Origin: Silvanigrella aquatica
GTDB lineage: Bacteria; Bdellovibrionota_B; Oligoflexia; Silvanigrellales; Silvanigrellaceae
Length of the DNA: 64,000 bases
NCBI RefSeq assembly: GCF_001907975.1
Contig: NZ_CP017834.1
Span: forward strand, 880,693 to 944,692
Reading direction: 5' to 3'
The notes under the pieces were generated by a model. The model was given only the letters and a program-made list of their open reading frames with translations, was not told the DNA's origin and made no database searches. A program made the translations under genes and the position numbers. Positions 36,501-46,754 of this stretch are shown here, piece after piece. How positions within the stretch are numbered: position 1 is the stretch's first letter; every line of letters starts with the position of its first letter.

Positions 36501-37909
36501 TTTAGTGATGGTAAAACATAAAATAGTGTTTCAATTTGATTGCCAAGATTGTAAAAAAATGATTTTATTTCTTGTAAAAATATAGGATTTAAAAAGATAG
36601 TATGATTTAATAGACTTTCACACATGCTGTTTAATGTTGAAAAGGGGACTTTGATGGAACTAAATTTAACAATATGATAGAAGGAGAATTTGTTAATGGA
36701 ACTAATTCCTAAATTTAAACTACGCATGAGTTGATGTTTATTCGCGGAATTAGTTAAAGCATCGATCCATAGGCGATTGTTTTCTATTTTGCTTTTATCA
36801 AAAATATAATCACATAAAACTTCAGGAATATCGAATGATTTATTCAAAATATTTGTGAAATGTTTGTCTTTAAATTCAGGTTGAAAATTACTGAATAGGG
36901 AACTTATATTTTGATTCTCTGGGGATTCCGAAAGTTTATTTGAAATCATCATAAATTCAAATGCAATTTCACGTGCTTTTGAGGATCTTTTTTCAGGAAT
37001 GGGATGCAAAGATCTCGTTAATATTGTGCGAACTCTTTTTATAGATTCAAATAAAGGATGACGATTTGTCCATTTAACCCATTCTCCTCCTAAAATAAGT
37101 GAATTTGGTTCGGGTAAAATAAAGAGCTGCCAAAGTGAATTTAGAACACTCTGTCCCTCTAATTTGATCATTCCAAGATCCCAAGCCATTATAGCAGCAA
37201 GGCTAAAAATATCAGATTCTTCTTTAAAATTACCTTCAATAAATCCGCGTGCTTCAGGGGCAATCCAAAAATTCTTTTCAATTATTTTTTTTGATAAAGA
37301 TATTTTTTCTTCATTATTTTCATCAATATGATTGTGAGGAATAAGATGAAAATAACCACCATCAAGCAAAACAATATGTGGGACTTCTTCTTTACGTTCA
37401 AAAAATTCAGATTCATAGGTTTGCTTAATATCAATTGTTGCTCTGTCGCGAATGAGGATATTTTGCGGTTTTAAATTCCCATGGATAATCCCTTTTGAAT
37501 GATAAAAAGAGAGGTTTTCAAAAATACGTACCCACATTCTAAGTCTATTTTTTAATCTATTTACATCTGTGATTTTTTGTGGGGTTTCTTTTTTATTGGC
37601 ATCAAATAATGTAACACCTTCAACCCAACGAGAAAGTATTTCAAAATCGTTATTTTTAAAAAATATTTCCATATTTTCACCGTATTCAAATTGAAGTGTA
37701 TTTTGAATACGATCAAAATTTTCTTGGATTTTGAGTTTAAAAAATCTTGACTTATTTAGTCCCTCTATTTTTACTGTTTTTTTCCGAAGTTCATCAGCTC
37801 GTTGCATACGAGCTATCATAGGGCTGCTTTTGATTTTACGGCTCGCAACCTTATCGACAGACGCATCTTCTCTTTGTGAAATTTGAGCTATGAGTCTTTC
37901 ATTATCCAT
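33533..37909 (-). CDS. Large Ser/Thr kinase-like protein (probable pseudokinase) with degenerate STAND-type ATPase region
   Basis: The 1458-residue protein has a kinase-like fold at about 60-310. The catalytic loop reads IIHGNLKPQNILI, so the Asp of HRDLKxxN is Asn. The DFG position reads LDGGYF, while the APE motif (APEARG) is kept. Around residue 516, SFIIIDDINRCDHSS is a Walker B-like strand as in PknK/AfsR-type ATPases, but no Walker A loop is evident before it. A Lys/Asp/Glu-rich tract lies near 670, and helical TPR-like repeats fill the remainder. The ATG at 37909 has GAGG 4 bases upstream; an in-frame TTG at 37942 would add 11 residues. A scaffold or regulatory role is inferred. Confidence 0.72.
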   Translation of the reverse strand: MDNERLIAQISQREDASVDKVASRKIKSSPMIARMQRADELRKKTVKIEGLNKSRFFKLKIQENFDRIQNTLQFEYGENMEIFFKNNDFEILSRWVEGVTLFDANKKETPQKITDVNRLKNRLRMWVRIFENLSFYHSKGIIHGNLKPQNILIRDRATIDIKQTYESEFFERKEEVPHIVLLDGGYFHLIPHNHIDENNEEKISLSKKIIEKNFWIAPEARGFIEGNFKEESDIFSLAAIMAWDLGMIKLEGQSVLNSLWQLFILPEPNSLILGGEWVKWTNRHPLFESIKRVRTILTRSLHPIPEKRSSKAREIAFEFMMISNKLSESPENQNISSLFSNFQPEFKDKHFTNILNKSFDIPEVLCDYIFDKSKIENNRLWIDALTNSANKHQLMRSLNLGISSINKFSFYHIVKFSSIKVPFSTLNSMCESLLNHTIFLNPIFLQEIKSFFYNLGNQIETLFYVLPSLKKYSEDKEIQKKKFQNTLIQIRHEWINSNIEKIFEIILSSSKISFIIIDDINRCDHSSLPIILNIIKKHSSSIKWIIGTRSEEEIENEESKKLMHLLKHQDIVFTNLREDKTRFQWVTKLNNLESQQARFLSTWAMVDLQINTDIIELLSSKVPAIQEIFSEKYHEGKENIINLNEEAEDLIKFDDTPIQENAPISEEDEDEDKKKKDPLHMAYEALNVAIKIGLVSENRDILTGHLICYYWENQFIWLSLSLLLNKETKAKIYYILSGYMCNSIGEKNTLSEIIHISEYLSRSNLKQCAYSAYTALIIATEELCDNTSAEFIISKLQMLSENIEKECQEEAPLLVPKIREHIADLSLSLGKIEQAEKYYQAVNWNTQDLKRKAILSMKSFFPSQIRKREKRTAEFIKLTELGMQSGILSKVNYESKISYKNEIENEIYKIQKKLAEQDSFSSEEESKNTQLLLKNIINIENNNTDKSDRTQFFPKMKPVRGSVISRFLRTCIGWIDNNILFPHILNVLRFTIENNDGESTIHLLFSLLLCGERNISHKDRALILETILDLSGRVSSDLSIFEAYLLKAWNALFYDGNFVECKKNIDKINSSVSGDLPTSIKQCAKKIQMFVEFENLSFDAVKNHSSHIQKYLKRMSDYKLTNWSIGYAIFSLQPIQAHLKKTVGDELFIGNILDEKTDQILLYTHFLFEKGHAHAASIISQEAKDNEIRQWFADPSSHIEYVPEKFSQKILEYESLRNSIFGSPQKTGNTKFVASIKTFAKVLSKKKHDALKYWGEDKAIVYNIRIDKASTQDSEKLHTLAQNAVRAGFHWTAYRLAHKARADLDIIINEIRDIESSFKITNPKEAAKMLTTHQVESIPQSTLSERVARNYENVDFNPEQGIAINYVLEFLHNFQNNIQNSEISDEERIILSMMIKKSVPRESDIVESTLAGALRAFSKRLTLKMNSSKNEPPQQAETNKVDEENKAQSDQTELKRTG

Positions 37910-37977
37910 AATACCTCGAACCTTAAATCGACTTTTTTCCAATAGAGTTATCGGTGTAAAGTTTTTGTTCCATAGGA

Positions 37978-38007
37978 TTGTTACAAAAAAATAAAAACCC
38001 TTATAAT
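37978..38007 (+). promoter_or_regulatory. Promoter of the alr-queA-tgt operon
   Basis: TTGTTA (37978-37983) is followed after 18 bases by a perfect -10, TATAAT (38002-38007). Transcription would start near 38014, about 58 bases before the alr ATG. Confidence 0.55.
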
Positions 38008-38023
38008 TCTTAATATGCCCTAT

Positions 38024-38049
38024 GCGCTTAAAGTATTATTTTTAAGTGC
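38024..38049 (+). promoter_or_regulatory. Leader hairpin upstream of alr
   Basis: GCGCTTAAA (38024-38032) pairs with TTTAAGTGC (38041-38049), one G-U pair, with an 8-base loop. It lies in the predicted 5' leader, 7 bases before the AAGGAG of alr. It could influence ribosome access; no ligand or protein is suggested by the sequence. Confidence 0.4.
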
Positions 38050-38071
38050 GTTACGTTAAGGAGTGGTATTT

Positions 38072-39285
38072 ATGGGAGAATCAGTGCATTTGTCTGAGTT
38101 TGCAGATCATGCGTCATGGGTTGAAATCAGTCGTTCTGCTTTTGCGCATAATGTGAGTGTTTACCGTAATTTAATGGAATCTTATATCCTTTTAGGGGGT
38201 GTTTTAAAGGGGAATGCATATGGGCACGGTTTTTCTCAATGTCTTGAAATAATTCATGATTATGTAGATGCTATTTTTGTGATCAGTCCACTCGATGCTT
38301 TTAAAATTAGAAAATATGAAAAAGAAAATGATTTGGTGCAAAAAAGAGTCATTGTTTTAGGCTCAATAAGTCCTGAAGAAATTGTACATTGTGCCATGAA
38401 GGTGATTGAAGTGGTGATATCTGATAATCATTGGCCAAGCTATATTCCGCATTTGAAGCGTTCTGAAAAAACAAGAGGAAACAGCTACAGACCTCTCAGA
38501 GCTCATATCCACATAGACTCTGGGCTTTCCCGGGAAGGTTTTCAAGTTGATGATTTGCCTGAAAAAATTTCTTTTTTACACAATTTATCTTCGCTCATTC
38601 ACGTACAGGGTGTGATGTCTCACTTTGCAAATACGGAAGACGTTACAGAACAGTCCTATGCTTTTGAACAAATGGGAAAACTAAATAAAGCTTATGATGT
38701 TATTACAGAAAATTTAGGTTTGGAGTATAAACTGGAGAAACACATTGCGCAAAGTGCTTCCACTTTGATTATTCCTCATTCGCAAAATGATATGGTCAGG
38801 TTGGGTATTTCTTTGTATGGCTTATGGCCTTCCAGTGAAACTAAGTTATCTGCTAAAATAGTATTGCCCGAACTTCCTCATTTAAAAGCGGCATTAAGTT
38901 GGAAATGTAAGAGTCAAAGTGTGAAAAAAATTCATTCGGGAACTTATATTGGATATGGTTGTACCTATCGCGCTGAAAGAGATCTCAGAGTCGCTTTGCT
39001 TCCTATAGGGTATTTTGATGGTTATCCCCGACATTTATCAAATAAAGGCTATGTGCTTGTGAATGGCACGCGCTGTAAAATTTTGGGGAGAGTGATGATG
39101 AATCATATAATTGTTGACGTAACCGAAGCAACAGGCGATGAATCCCATGAAGTTGTTGCGACACTGATTGGAAAGGATGGTGCGGAATCGGTTACTGCTG
39201 AAAATTTAGCAGAATGGGCTCAAACCATCAATTATGAAATTGTGACGCGAATTGGTTCACATCTTAAAAGAATGGTCGTTGATTA

Positions 39286-39286
<1 letters not shown>
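38072..39286 (+). CDS. alr: Alanine racemase
   Basis: The 404-residue PLP enzyme makes D-alanine for peptidoglycan. LGGVLKGNAYGHG contains the PLP-binding Lys. HIDSGLSREGF and MVRLGISLYGLWPS are conserved barrel motifs. GTYIGYGCTYRAERDLRVALLPIGYFDGYPR carries the second-domain catalytic Tyr (shown split: IGYGCTYRA, LLPIGYFDGY). The ATG at 38072 follows AAGGAG (38057-38062) by 9 bases; an upstream GTG at 38063 is less likely. Its stop codon shares one base with the queA start. Confidence 0.93.
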
Positions 39287-41735
<2,449 letters not shown>

Positions 41736-41738
41736 TTC

Positions 41739-42035
41739 ATGGGAAATGCGCCGCAAAATAATATAAGGCTCAATAGTCACGACAAAAGCATACCTGTTTT
41801 TGTTTCACCCCATGAAGCGCAAGGGTTTATGAATGAAGTCATTCGAACTTCAAAAAATAAAAAAGATAAAAAAAATGAAATAAAAAAATGGTGGTTTTGG
41901 CTAGGTTTTATGGGTGGAATATTTATATCAAGCCTAGGAATTTTTTTTACTTTTACGACAGTTTATTTTATTCAAAACTCAATTATGGAAAAGCCAAATC
42001 TTATTTATGAGAAAGTCATTTGCGAAAAGAAGTAA
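41739..42035 (+). CDS. Small single-pass membrane protein
   Basis: The 98-residue protein has a basic central stretch (KNKKDKKNEIKKWW) followed by one membrane segment (FWLGFMGGIFISSLGIFFTFTTVYF, here WLGFMGGIFISSLGIFFTF). The N-terminal 45 residues should face the cytoplasm by the positive-inside rule. It starts 3 bases after tgt and belongs to the same operon. Function unknown. Confidence 0.65.
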   Translation: MGNAPQNNIRLNSHDKSIPVFVSPHEAQGFMNEVIRTSKNKKDKKNEIKKWWFWLGFMGGIFISSLGIFFTFTTVYFIQNSIMEKPNLIYEKVICEKK

Positions 42036-42087
42036 AAATCGTTAAAATCGTTTTGACTTTATAAGAACTTTCATTTTGAGGTTAATT

Positions 42088-42801
42088 ATGCACTGTAAAT
42101 TTATTTATTCGAATAGTAAAAAACTTTTAATATTATCTTCACTGGCTGTCCTAGCAATTGTAGGTTGTACATCTTCGCCTAATTATGTAAAATCAGAGGT
42201 TATTGCAAACTCTACGAAAACATTAAAAACTCCTGAGTGGGTTTTAAATCCAAGTATTGTCTTGGAAGAGGGTAGTAATGTTATTTTTGTTCATAAAGTA
42301 ACACTAAGCGGTTCTTCTCGTCCCGATGCCTGTGTTTCCATGGCGCGCACCCAAGCTGTGGGCGAAATGATGAAATATATTAAAAATGCAGTGACAACTT
42401 CAGGTCATGTAGAAGATCTTAATGGTTCTAATGATCCTTCTCTTTCTTCCTTAACAGCATTTTTATCCCAGGGAAATATCTCAGGAGCTAAAGTAACAAC
42501 AACATACTGGGAACAAACCATGGAGGCAGATGATTCTGGAATAAAGCCTGTGAAAAAACTGATGTGTGCTGTTCAAGTTTCTATAGATAAAACAACTTTA
42601 GATAAACAAATGCGCGATGCAATAAATGGAGCTCCTGGAGGAAATCCAGAAATTCGTAAAAAATTACTCGATGCACAAAAAAGCTTTATAGATAACGTAG
42701 GCAAAAAAGACTCTGGTACAAAAGAAGAAAAAGAGAGCGGCGCGGATCTTACAATTCCAAAATCAACTGAAGCTGCACTTCATGAATCAGAAATTCAATA
42801 G
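42088..42801 (+). CDS. LPP20-like lipoprotein
   Basis: The 237-residue protein has a good lipobox (LAIVGC) after a basic, hydrophobic signal. The core (PDACVSMARTQAVGEMMKYI) resembles the LPP20/FlgT-N-type domain, in which many alanine-rich helices pack on a sheet. GAGG lies 7 bases before the ATG at 42088; an in-frame TTG at 42076 is less likely. The C-terminal 45 residues are charged and probably disordered. It is followed by a second LPP20-like gene. Confidence 0.65.
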   Translation: MHCKFIYSNSKKLLILSSLAVLAIVGCTSSPNYVKSEVIANSTKTLKTPEWVLNPSIVLEEGSNVIFVHKVTLSGSSRPDACVSMARTQAVGEMMKYIKNAVTTSGHVEDLNGSNDPSLSSLTAFLSQGNISGAKVTTTYWEQTMEADDSGIKPVKKLMCAVQVSIDKTTLDKQMRDAINGAPGGNPEIRKKLLDAQKSFIDNVGKKDSGTKEEKESGADLTIPKSTEAALHESEIQ

Positions 42802-42868
42802 TAATAAATTAGATATTAAAAAAATAATATAAAAGTAATTATAAAAAAATTATTTCCAAAGGTGAGTT

Positions 42869-43843
42869 ATGTATTTTACAAGTATTCGGAAAAATATTGC
42901 TGTAACAATATTTTTCTTATCAAGTTCTTATTCCCTTGCTTATGCACAAACAGATCCCTGCTCTACTCTTGCGGACATGCAATCAAAATCAGATGCTACT
43001 TTGTTTGTAGGTTATGGTTCGGGGCCATCGCAAAAAGAATCTGATCAAAATGCACAAATAGATTTAGCACGTAATATCAGACAAAAGGTAACAGCTTCTT
43101 CTGCTGTGGAAGAATCTAATCAAGAAACAACTTTAAAAGCTTCCTCTAAATCCGTAGTATCTGAAATTTTAATAGGAGCTAAAGTATTAAAGAGGTGTCC
43201 TAACAATTCGTCATTTTCAACAGTTGTTACATTAGAAAAAGCAAATTTTATTTCATCATTAAATGAAAAATTAACGACAAATATTAAGAAAGCAGTTAGT
43301 TTAAATAAGGCTATTTCTACCGCAAAAACAGAAGAAATACTTGCACAACAAGTAGAATCTTCTAAAAAATTTCTTGCAGATTATCAAGAAAACTTTGAAG
43401 CGGATTTAGAATTATGCAAAGTTTATAAAGGGTGTGCTAATTTGAATTCGGAAAATGCCATTCAAGAACTTTCTGAATTGGTTGCCAAACAAGGTGATAA
43501 AGATCAATATCTTTTAGTCACAAATGAGGACAAGGTATCAACTGCTCTGCGCGAAAATATTATTACTTTATTAGAAGCCGATAATATTAAAATCATGGAT
43601 GAATCGGTTTCTGAAGATTCGAAAAATTCAAAGCGTAAAATACGAGCGAGTTGCAAAGCTAAAGTGGGTTCCAAAATTCCAGGCTCAAACGATCGCATTG
43701 TGGAAACAACTTGTACAGTGGAAGCTTATATTGGCAAACAAAAAAAGTTTCGTAAAGTTTTCAGCTGTAAGGCAACTGCCGATGCTGAAATTTCTACAGA
43801 CGATGCTGTATCTTCATGTTCGGGGCGACTTCAGTTAGAATAA
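42869..43843 (+). CDS. Exported LPP20-like envelope protein
   Basis: The 324-residue protein has a signal peptide cleaved near AYA. LFVGYGSGPSQKESDQNAQIDLARNI, here FVGYGSGPSQKESD then DLARNIRQKV, is an LPP20-type opening. The C-terminal region has several cysteines (RASCKAKVG, TTCTVEAY, SCKATADAE, SSCSGRL). AAAGGTGAG precedes the ATG. It lies 67 bases after the related lipoprotein gene, so both may act together in the envelope; the process is unknown. Confidence 0.65.
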   Translation: MYFTSIRKNIAVTIFFLSSSYSLAYAQTDPCSTLADMQSKSDATLFVGYGSGPSQKESDQNAQIDLARNIRQKVTASSAVEESNQETTLKASSKSVVSEILIGAKVLKRCPNNSSFSTVVTLEKANFISSLNEKLTTNIKKAVSLNKAISTAKTEEILAQQVESSKKFLADYQENFEADLELCKVYKGCANLNSENAIQELSELVAKQGDKDQYLLVTNEDKVSTALRENIITLLEADNIKIMDESVSEDSKNSKRKIRASCKAKVGSKIPGSNDRIVETTCTVEAYIGKQKKFRKVFSCKATADAEISTDDAVSSCSGRLQLE

Positions 43844-44164
43844 TAATAATGTAAAAATGACATAAAAATCACACCCCTGTTATAAAAACCAATGAGAGTG
43901 AAATTTTATTATAAATAAATTATCCTTTAATTTTTATCATTTAGAGCAATAAATTATTTGTAAATAATAATTTAGTTGATAAAATTTAAAAAATTATACA
44001 GTATTTTTTAGTTGGTATTGTTAACATTCATTAAAAATTAAGTTATATAGTATTTTTTGAATAAGTTTGTTATTTTTTTTGATAAACTATATTTTAATGA
44101 ATATTTGTTCATTAATATTAAATATCAATATTTTCTTGATTTCGTCATTCAGGAGGAATCTAAA
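43844..44164. other. 321-bp AT-rich intergenic region upstream of the BLUF gene
   Basis: No gene is seen. A perfect 8-bp inverted repeat, TTAATGAA (44094-44101) and TTCATTAA (44108-44115) with a 6-base spacer, lies about 50 bases before the BLUF ATG and may be an operator. AGGAGG at 44151-44156 is the BLUF ribosome binding site. The first 60 bases after 43843 contain no strong terminator. Confidence 0.5.
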
Positions 44165-44626
44165 ATGCCTTTGGTACAGCTTATTTATTTTAGTCAAGTG
44201 AATTCAAATACAATAAATTTAACAGAAACTAATAAATCCATATTAAATTCTGCTATTAGTAGGAATAGAGAATTTGGTATTACGGGGGTCTTACTTCATA
44301 ATAATAATTATTATCTGCAAATGATTGAAGGACCCAGAGACAACGTAAATCATATTTATTCGCGACTTCATCAAGACAATAGGCATAAAAATTTACAAAT
44401 ATTGATGTTTAAAGATATTTTTGAAAGATATTTTAAGGATTGGTCTATGGGCTGGGCAAGTGGGGGGCTTGAAAAATATAAGATATTTTATAAATACTGC
44501 TCTACTCAAACCTTAAATCCAAATGAATTGACGGGCGTTTCAGCGTTTAATTTGCTTCAAGATTTTGTTAACTTAGGTGCTATTCAAAATATTCAAAAAG
44601 AATGTGAATTTCCTTATCAGCATTAA
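44165..44626 (+). CDS. Stand-alone BLUF-domain blue-light sensor
   Basis: The 153-residue protein is essentially one BLUF domain that binds FAD. The residues of the photocycle are visible: Tyr8 (VQLIYFSQ), Asn34 (SRNREFGITGVLL), Gln52 (YYLQMIEGP), and Trp93/Met95 (KDWSMGW). No output domain is fused; the last 50 residues form the usual C-terminal cap. The ATG at 44165 follows AGGAGG by 8 bases; a longer frame starting at 44057 is rejected. Its 3' end overlaps the convergent exported gene by 4 bases. The output partner is unknown. Confidence 0.9.
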   Translation: MPLVQLIYFSQVNSNTINLTETNKSILNSAISRNREFGITGVLLHNNNYYLQMIEGPRDNVNHIYSRLHQDNRHKNLQILMFKDIFERYFKDWSMGWASGGLEKYKIFYKYCSTQTLNPNELTGVSAFNLLQDFVNLGAIQNIQKECEFPYQH

Positions 44627-45021
44627 TAATATAATCCAATAGCAATCGGTATTTCAATATTTATAATATTATAATATCCATCAAAAGTTTTATCTTTTGT
44701 TCCAAAAACCGACCAAGCATAATCATATAATCTTCCAGGCTGAGGAAAAATATAGTCATTTCCAAAAGAAAATTGACAAATTTCCCTTAACTTTAAGTAT
44801 TTTTCTTCCCCACCATCTAAAATAAAGTATGTAAAATACTGATTTTGATTATTTTGTGATGACACCCATTTTCCTTTTACTTTGGTTATACCATTGTTTA
44901 GCCAATGCCAATTTCGATTTTTATTTGAGCAAAATATGGAAGCCTCATCAGCATAACTTACGATGTGTGTTGTAGTTATTGAAGTTAAAAAAATAATTTT
45001 TAAATAAGACTTAATGTTCAT
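44623..45021 (-). CDS. Small exported protein, NWxWL family (member D)
   Basis: The 132-residue protein has a signal peptide ending near SYA and a mature part of about 108 residues. Core motifs are IFCSNKNRNWHWLNNG, VKGKW, YFTYFILDGGEEKY, CQFSFG, FPQPG and AWSVFGTKD. The two family cysteines are present. AAGGA lies 8 bases before the ATG. It lies downstream of member E on the same strand with a 143-base gap, and about 20 kb from members A-C. Confidence 0.75.
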   Translation of the reverse strand: MNIKSYLKIIFLTSITTTHIVSYADEASIFCSNKNRNWHWLNNGITKVKGKWVSSQNNQNQYFTYFILDGGEEKYLKLREICQFSFGNDYIFPQPGRLYDYAWSVFGTKDKTFDGYYNIINIEIPIAIGLYY

Positions 45022-45164
45022 TTTTAAAATCCTTTTGTTTTTTGGGGAAAAAATATTTTAAGAAAAATAAAATTATATTTTGAAATTGAATGATATAAAA
45101 TTTATTGCATATAGTCAATCTAATATTAAGAATATTTTTAATAAAAATGGGCTTCTATTATGAA

Positions 45165-45554
45165 TTATAATAAAGGATAATACTTTATTTTATCTATAAA
45201 ACCATCTTTTAAATTAGAGACATCAATTGCAAAGACAGCCCATGCTGATAATAAGCCGTCTGAAGGATGTGGATATTGGAAATATTCTCCGAATTGTTGT
45301 ATGCAATCTTTTTTTAATAAATTATATTGTTCTTCACCATTATCTAGTATAAATATTTTATAAAAAGTAATGTGACTTAATTTTTTTTTAAACCATTTTC
45401 CTTGTACTTTTATATTTCCTTCAGATAACCAATGCCAATATTTATTAGAATTAGCACAAATCACATAGCTTTCAGTTGCCGATATTTTAAAATTTATTAA
45501 AAAAAATGAAATAAATAATGTATTTATTATTATCAAATTTTTATAAAATCTCAT
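45165..45554 (-). CDS. Small exported protein, NWxWL family (member E)
   Basis: The 129-residue protein has a signal peptide ending near ISA. Core motifs are VICANSNKYWHWLSEGN (Tyr replaces the Asn of NWxW), VQGKW, FYKIFILDNGEEQY, CIQQFG, YPHPSD and SAWAVFAID. It is closest to member A in the CIQQFG and P.PSD segments, although A sits at the other locus. AAAGGT precedes the ATG. Confidence 0.75.
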   Translation of the reverse strand: MRFYKNLIIINTLFISFFLINFKISATESYVICANSNKYWHWLSEGNIKVQGKWFKKKLSHITFYKIFILDNGEEQYNLLKKDCIQQFGEYFQYPHPSDGLLSAWAVFAIDVSNLKDGFIDKIKYYPLL

Positions 45555-45707
45555 ATAATTTACCTTTTTTTGCTATATAGTAAGATTTCTTGTTTCATTA
45601 AAGAGGTTAAATTGAATATTTTTATATATACATTTCATATCATTTTTGTCAAGATTGGATCATGTGACTTTTTAAAAGTCAGTTATTGAAAAATAGGAAA
45701 TATTATT

Positions 45708-46754
45708 ATGCGTAAATTAAATACGGCACTTGTTGGATTTGGACTTTCGGGCTCCACTTTTCATGCTCCCATCCTTTCACAACTTCCTGGATTTTGCCTA
45801 TCTCATATCAGTTCTTCTAAAAAGGCTCTTGTCCAAAGCCGCTACCCAGAGGCTTGCCTCATTTCAAATTTTGAGGATTTATGTGGAGTTTCTAAAATTG
45901 ATTTAATTGTTATTACATCTCCACATGCTACGCATTATCAAATTGCAAAAAAGGCATTAGAATCGGGGAGGAATGTTATTGTCGAAAAACCTTTTGTTTT
46001 AAATCTTAATGAGGGAGAGAAATTAATTAATATTGCAAAACAAAATAAGCTGTTTTTAAGTGTATTTCAGAACAGACGATGGGATAATGGTTTTTTAACT
46101 TTAAAAAAATATTTAAAGGAAAATATTTTTGGCGATATTTTTCTTTATGAATCCTATTTTGATAGATATCGTCCTAATGTAGATCATTCGAAATGGAAAG
46201 AAAATGATCAAATTGATTCCGGTATTTTTTATGATCTTGGTGTGCATCTGATCGATCAATCTCTAAATCTTTTCGGAATGCCTCATGAAGTTTTTGCTGA
46301 TTTTGAAAAGCAAAGAAGCGGTGCTAAAGCTATTGATTATTTCAATTTAATATTAAAATATGAAAAATTACGTGTTACTTTAGGCTCCTCCTCTGTTATG
46401 ACAACGCCACGACCAGTTCATGCTCTTTATGGGACAAAAGGATCCTTTGTTAAATATGGTCTCGATCCCCAAGAAAATGATTTACGGGCAAGTAAAAAAT
46501 TCAATTCAGAAAATTGGGGTGAGGAAAATGAAAGTTATTCGCCAACAATAACAATTGAAAATGAAAATAACTTTACAAAAACACACGTTAAAAGTTTAAA
46601 AGGAAGTTATCAAGCATATTATGAGGCTGTTTATCAATCGATTGTTTATGGAAAAGAAAATCCTGTGACTCCTGAGTCTGCCTTAAATAATATTAAAATT
46701 ATAGAATGTGCTATGGCAAGCGCGCAGCATAAGAAGTGGGTTCCCATTGTTTAG
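45708..46754 (+). CDS. Gfo/Idh/MocA family NAD(P)-dependent oxidoreductase
   Basis: The 348-residue protein has the N-terminal dinucleotide fold (TALVGFGLSGSTFHAP) and the family signature NVIVEKPFVLNLNEGEKL with the catalytic Lys. WKENDQIDSGIFYDLGVHLIDQ, here GIFYDLGVHLIDQ, is the C-terminal substrate motif. Such enzymes oxidise or reduce sugars, inositols or related compounds; the substrate is not evident. Its end overlaps the convergent metal ATPase gene by 44 bases. Confidence 0.88.
   Translation: MRKLNTALVGFGLSGSTFHAPILSQLPGFCLSHISSSKKALVQSRYPEACLISNFEDLCGVSKIDLIVITSPHATHYQIAKKALESGRNVIVEKPFVLNLNEGEKLINIAKQNKLFLSVFQNRRWDNGFLTLKKYLKENIFGDIFLYESYFDRYRPNVDHSKWKENDQIDSGIFYDLGVHLIDQSLNLFGMPHEVFADFEKQRSGAKAIDYFNLILKYEKLRVTLGSSSVMTTPRPVHALYGTKGSFVKYGLDPQENDLRASKKFNSENWGEENESYSPTITIENENNFTKTHVKSLKGSYQAYYEAVYQSIVYGKENPVTPESALNNIKIIECAMASAQHKKWVPIV

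Noticed and set aside
44057..44164. Longer N-terminus for the BLUF protein
   Set aside because: The extra residues are AT-rich noise; AGGAGG sits 8 bases before the internal ATG, where the BLUF domain begins.
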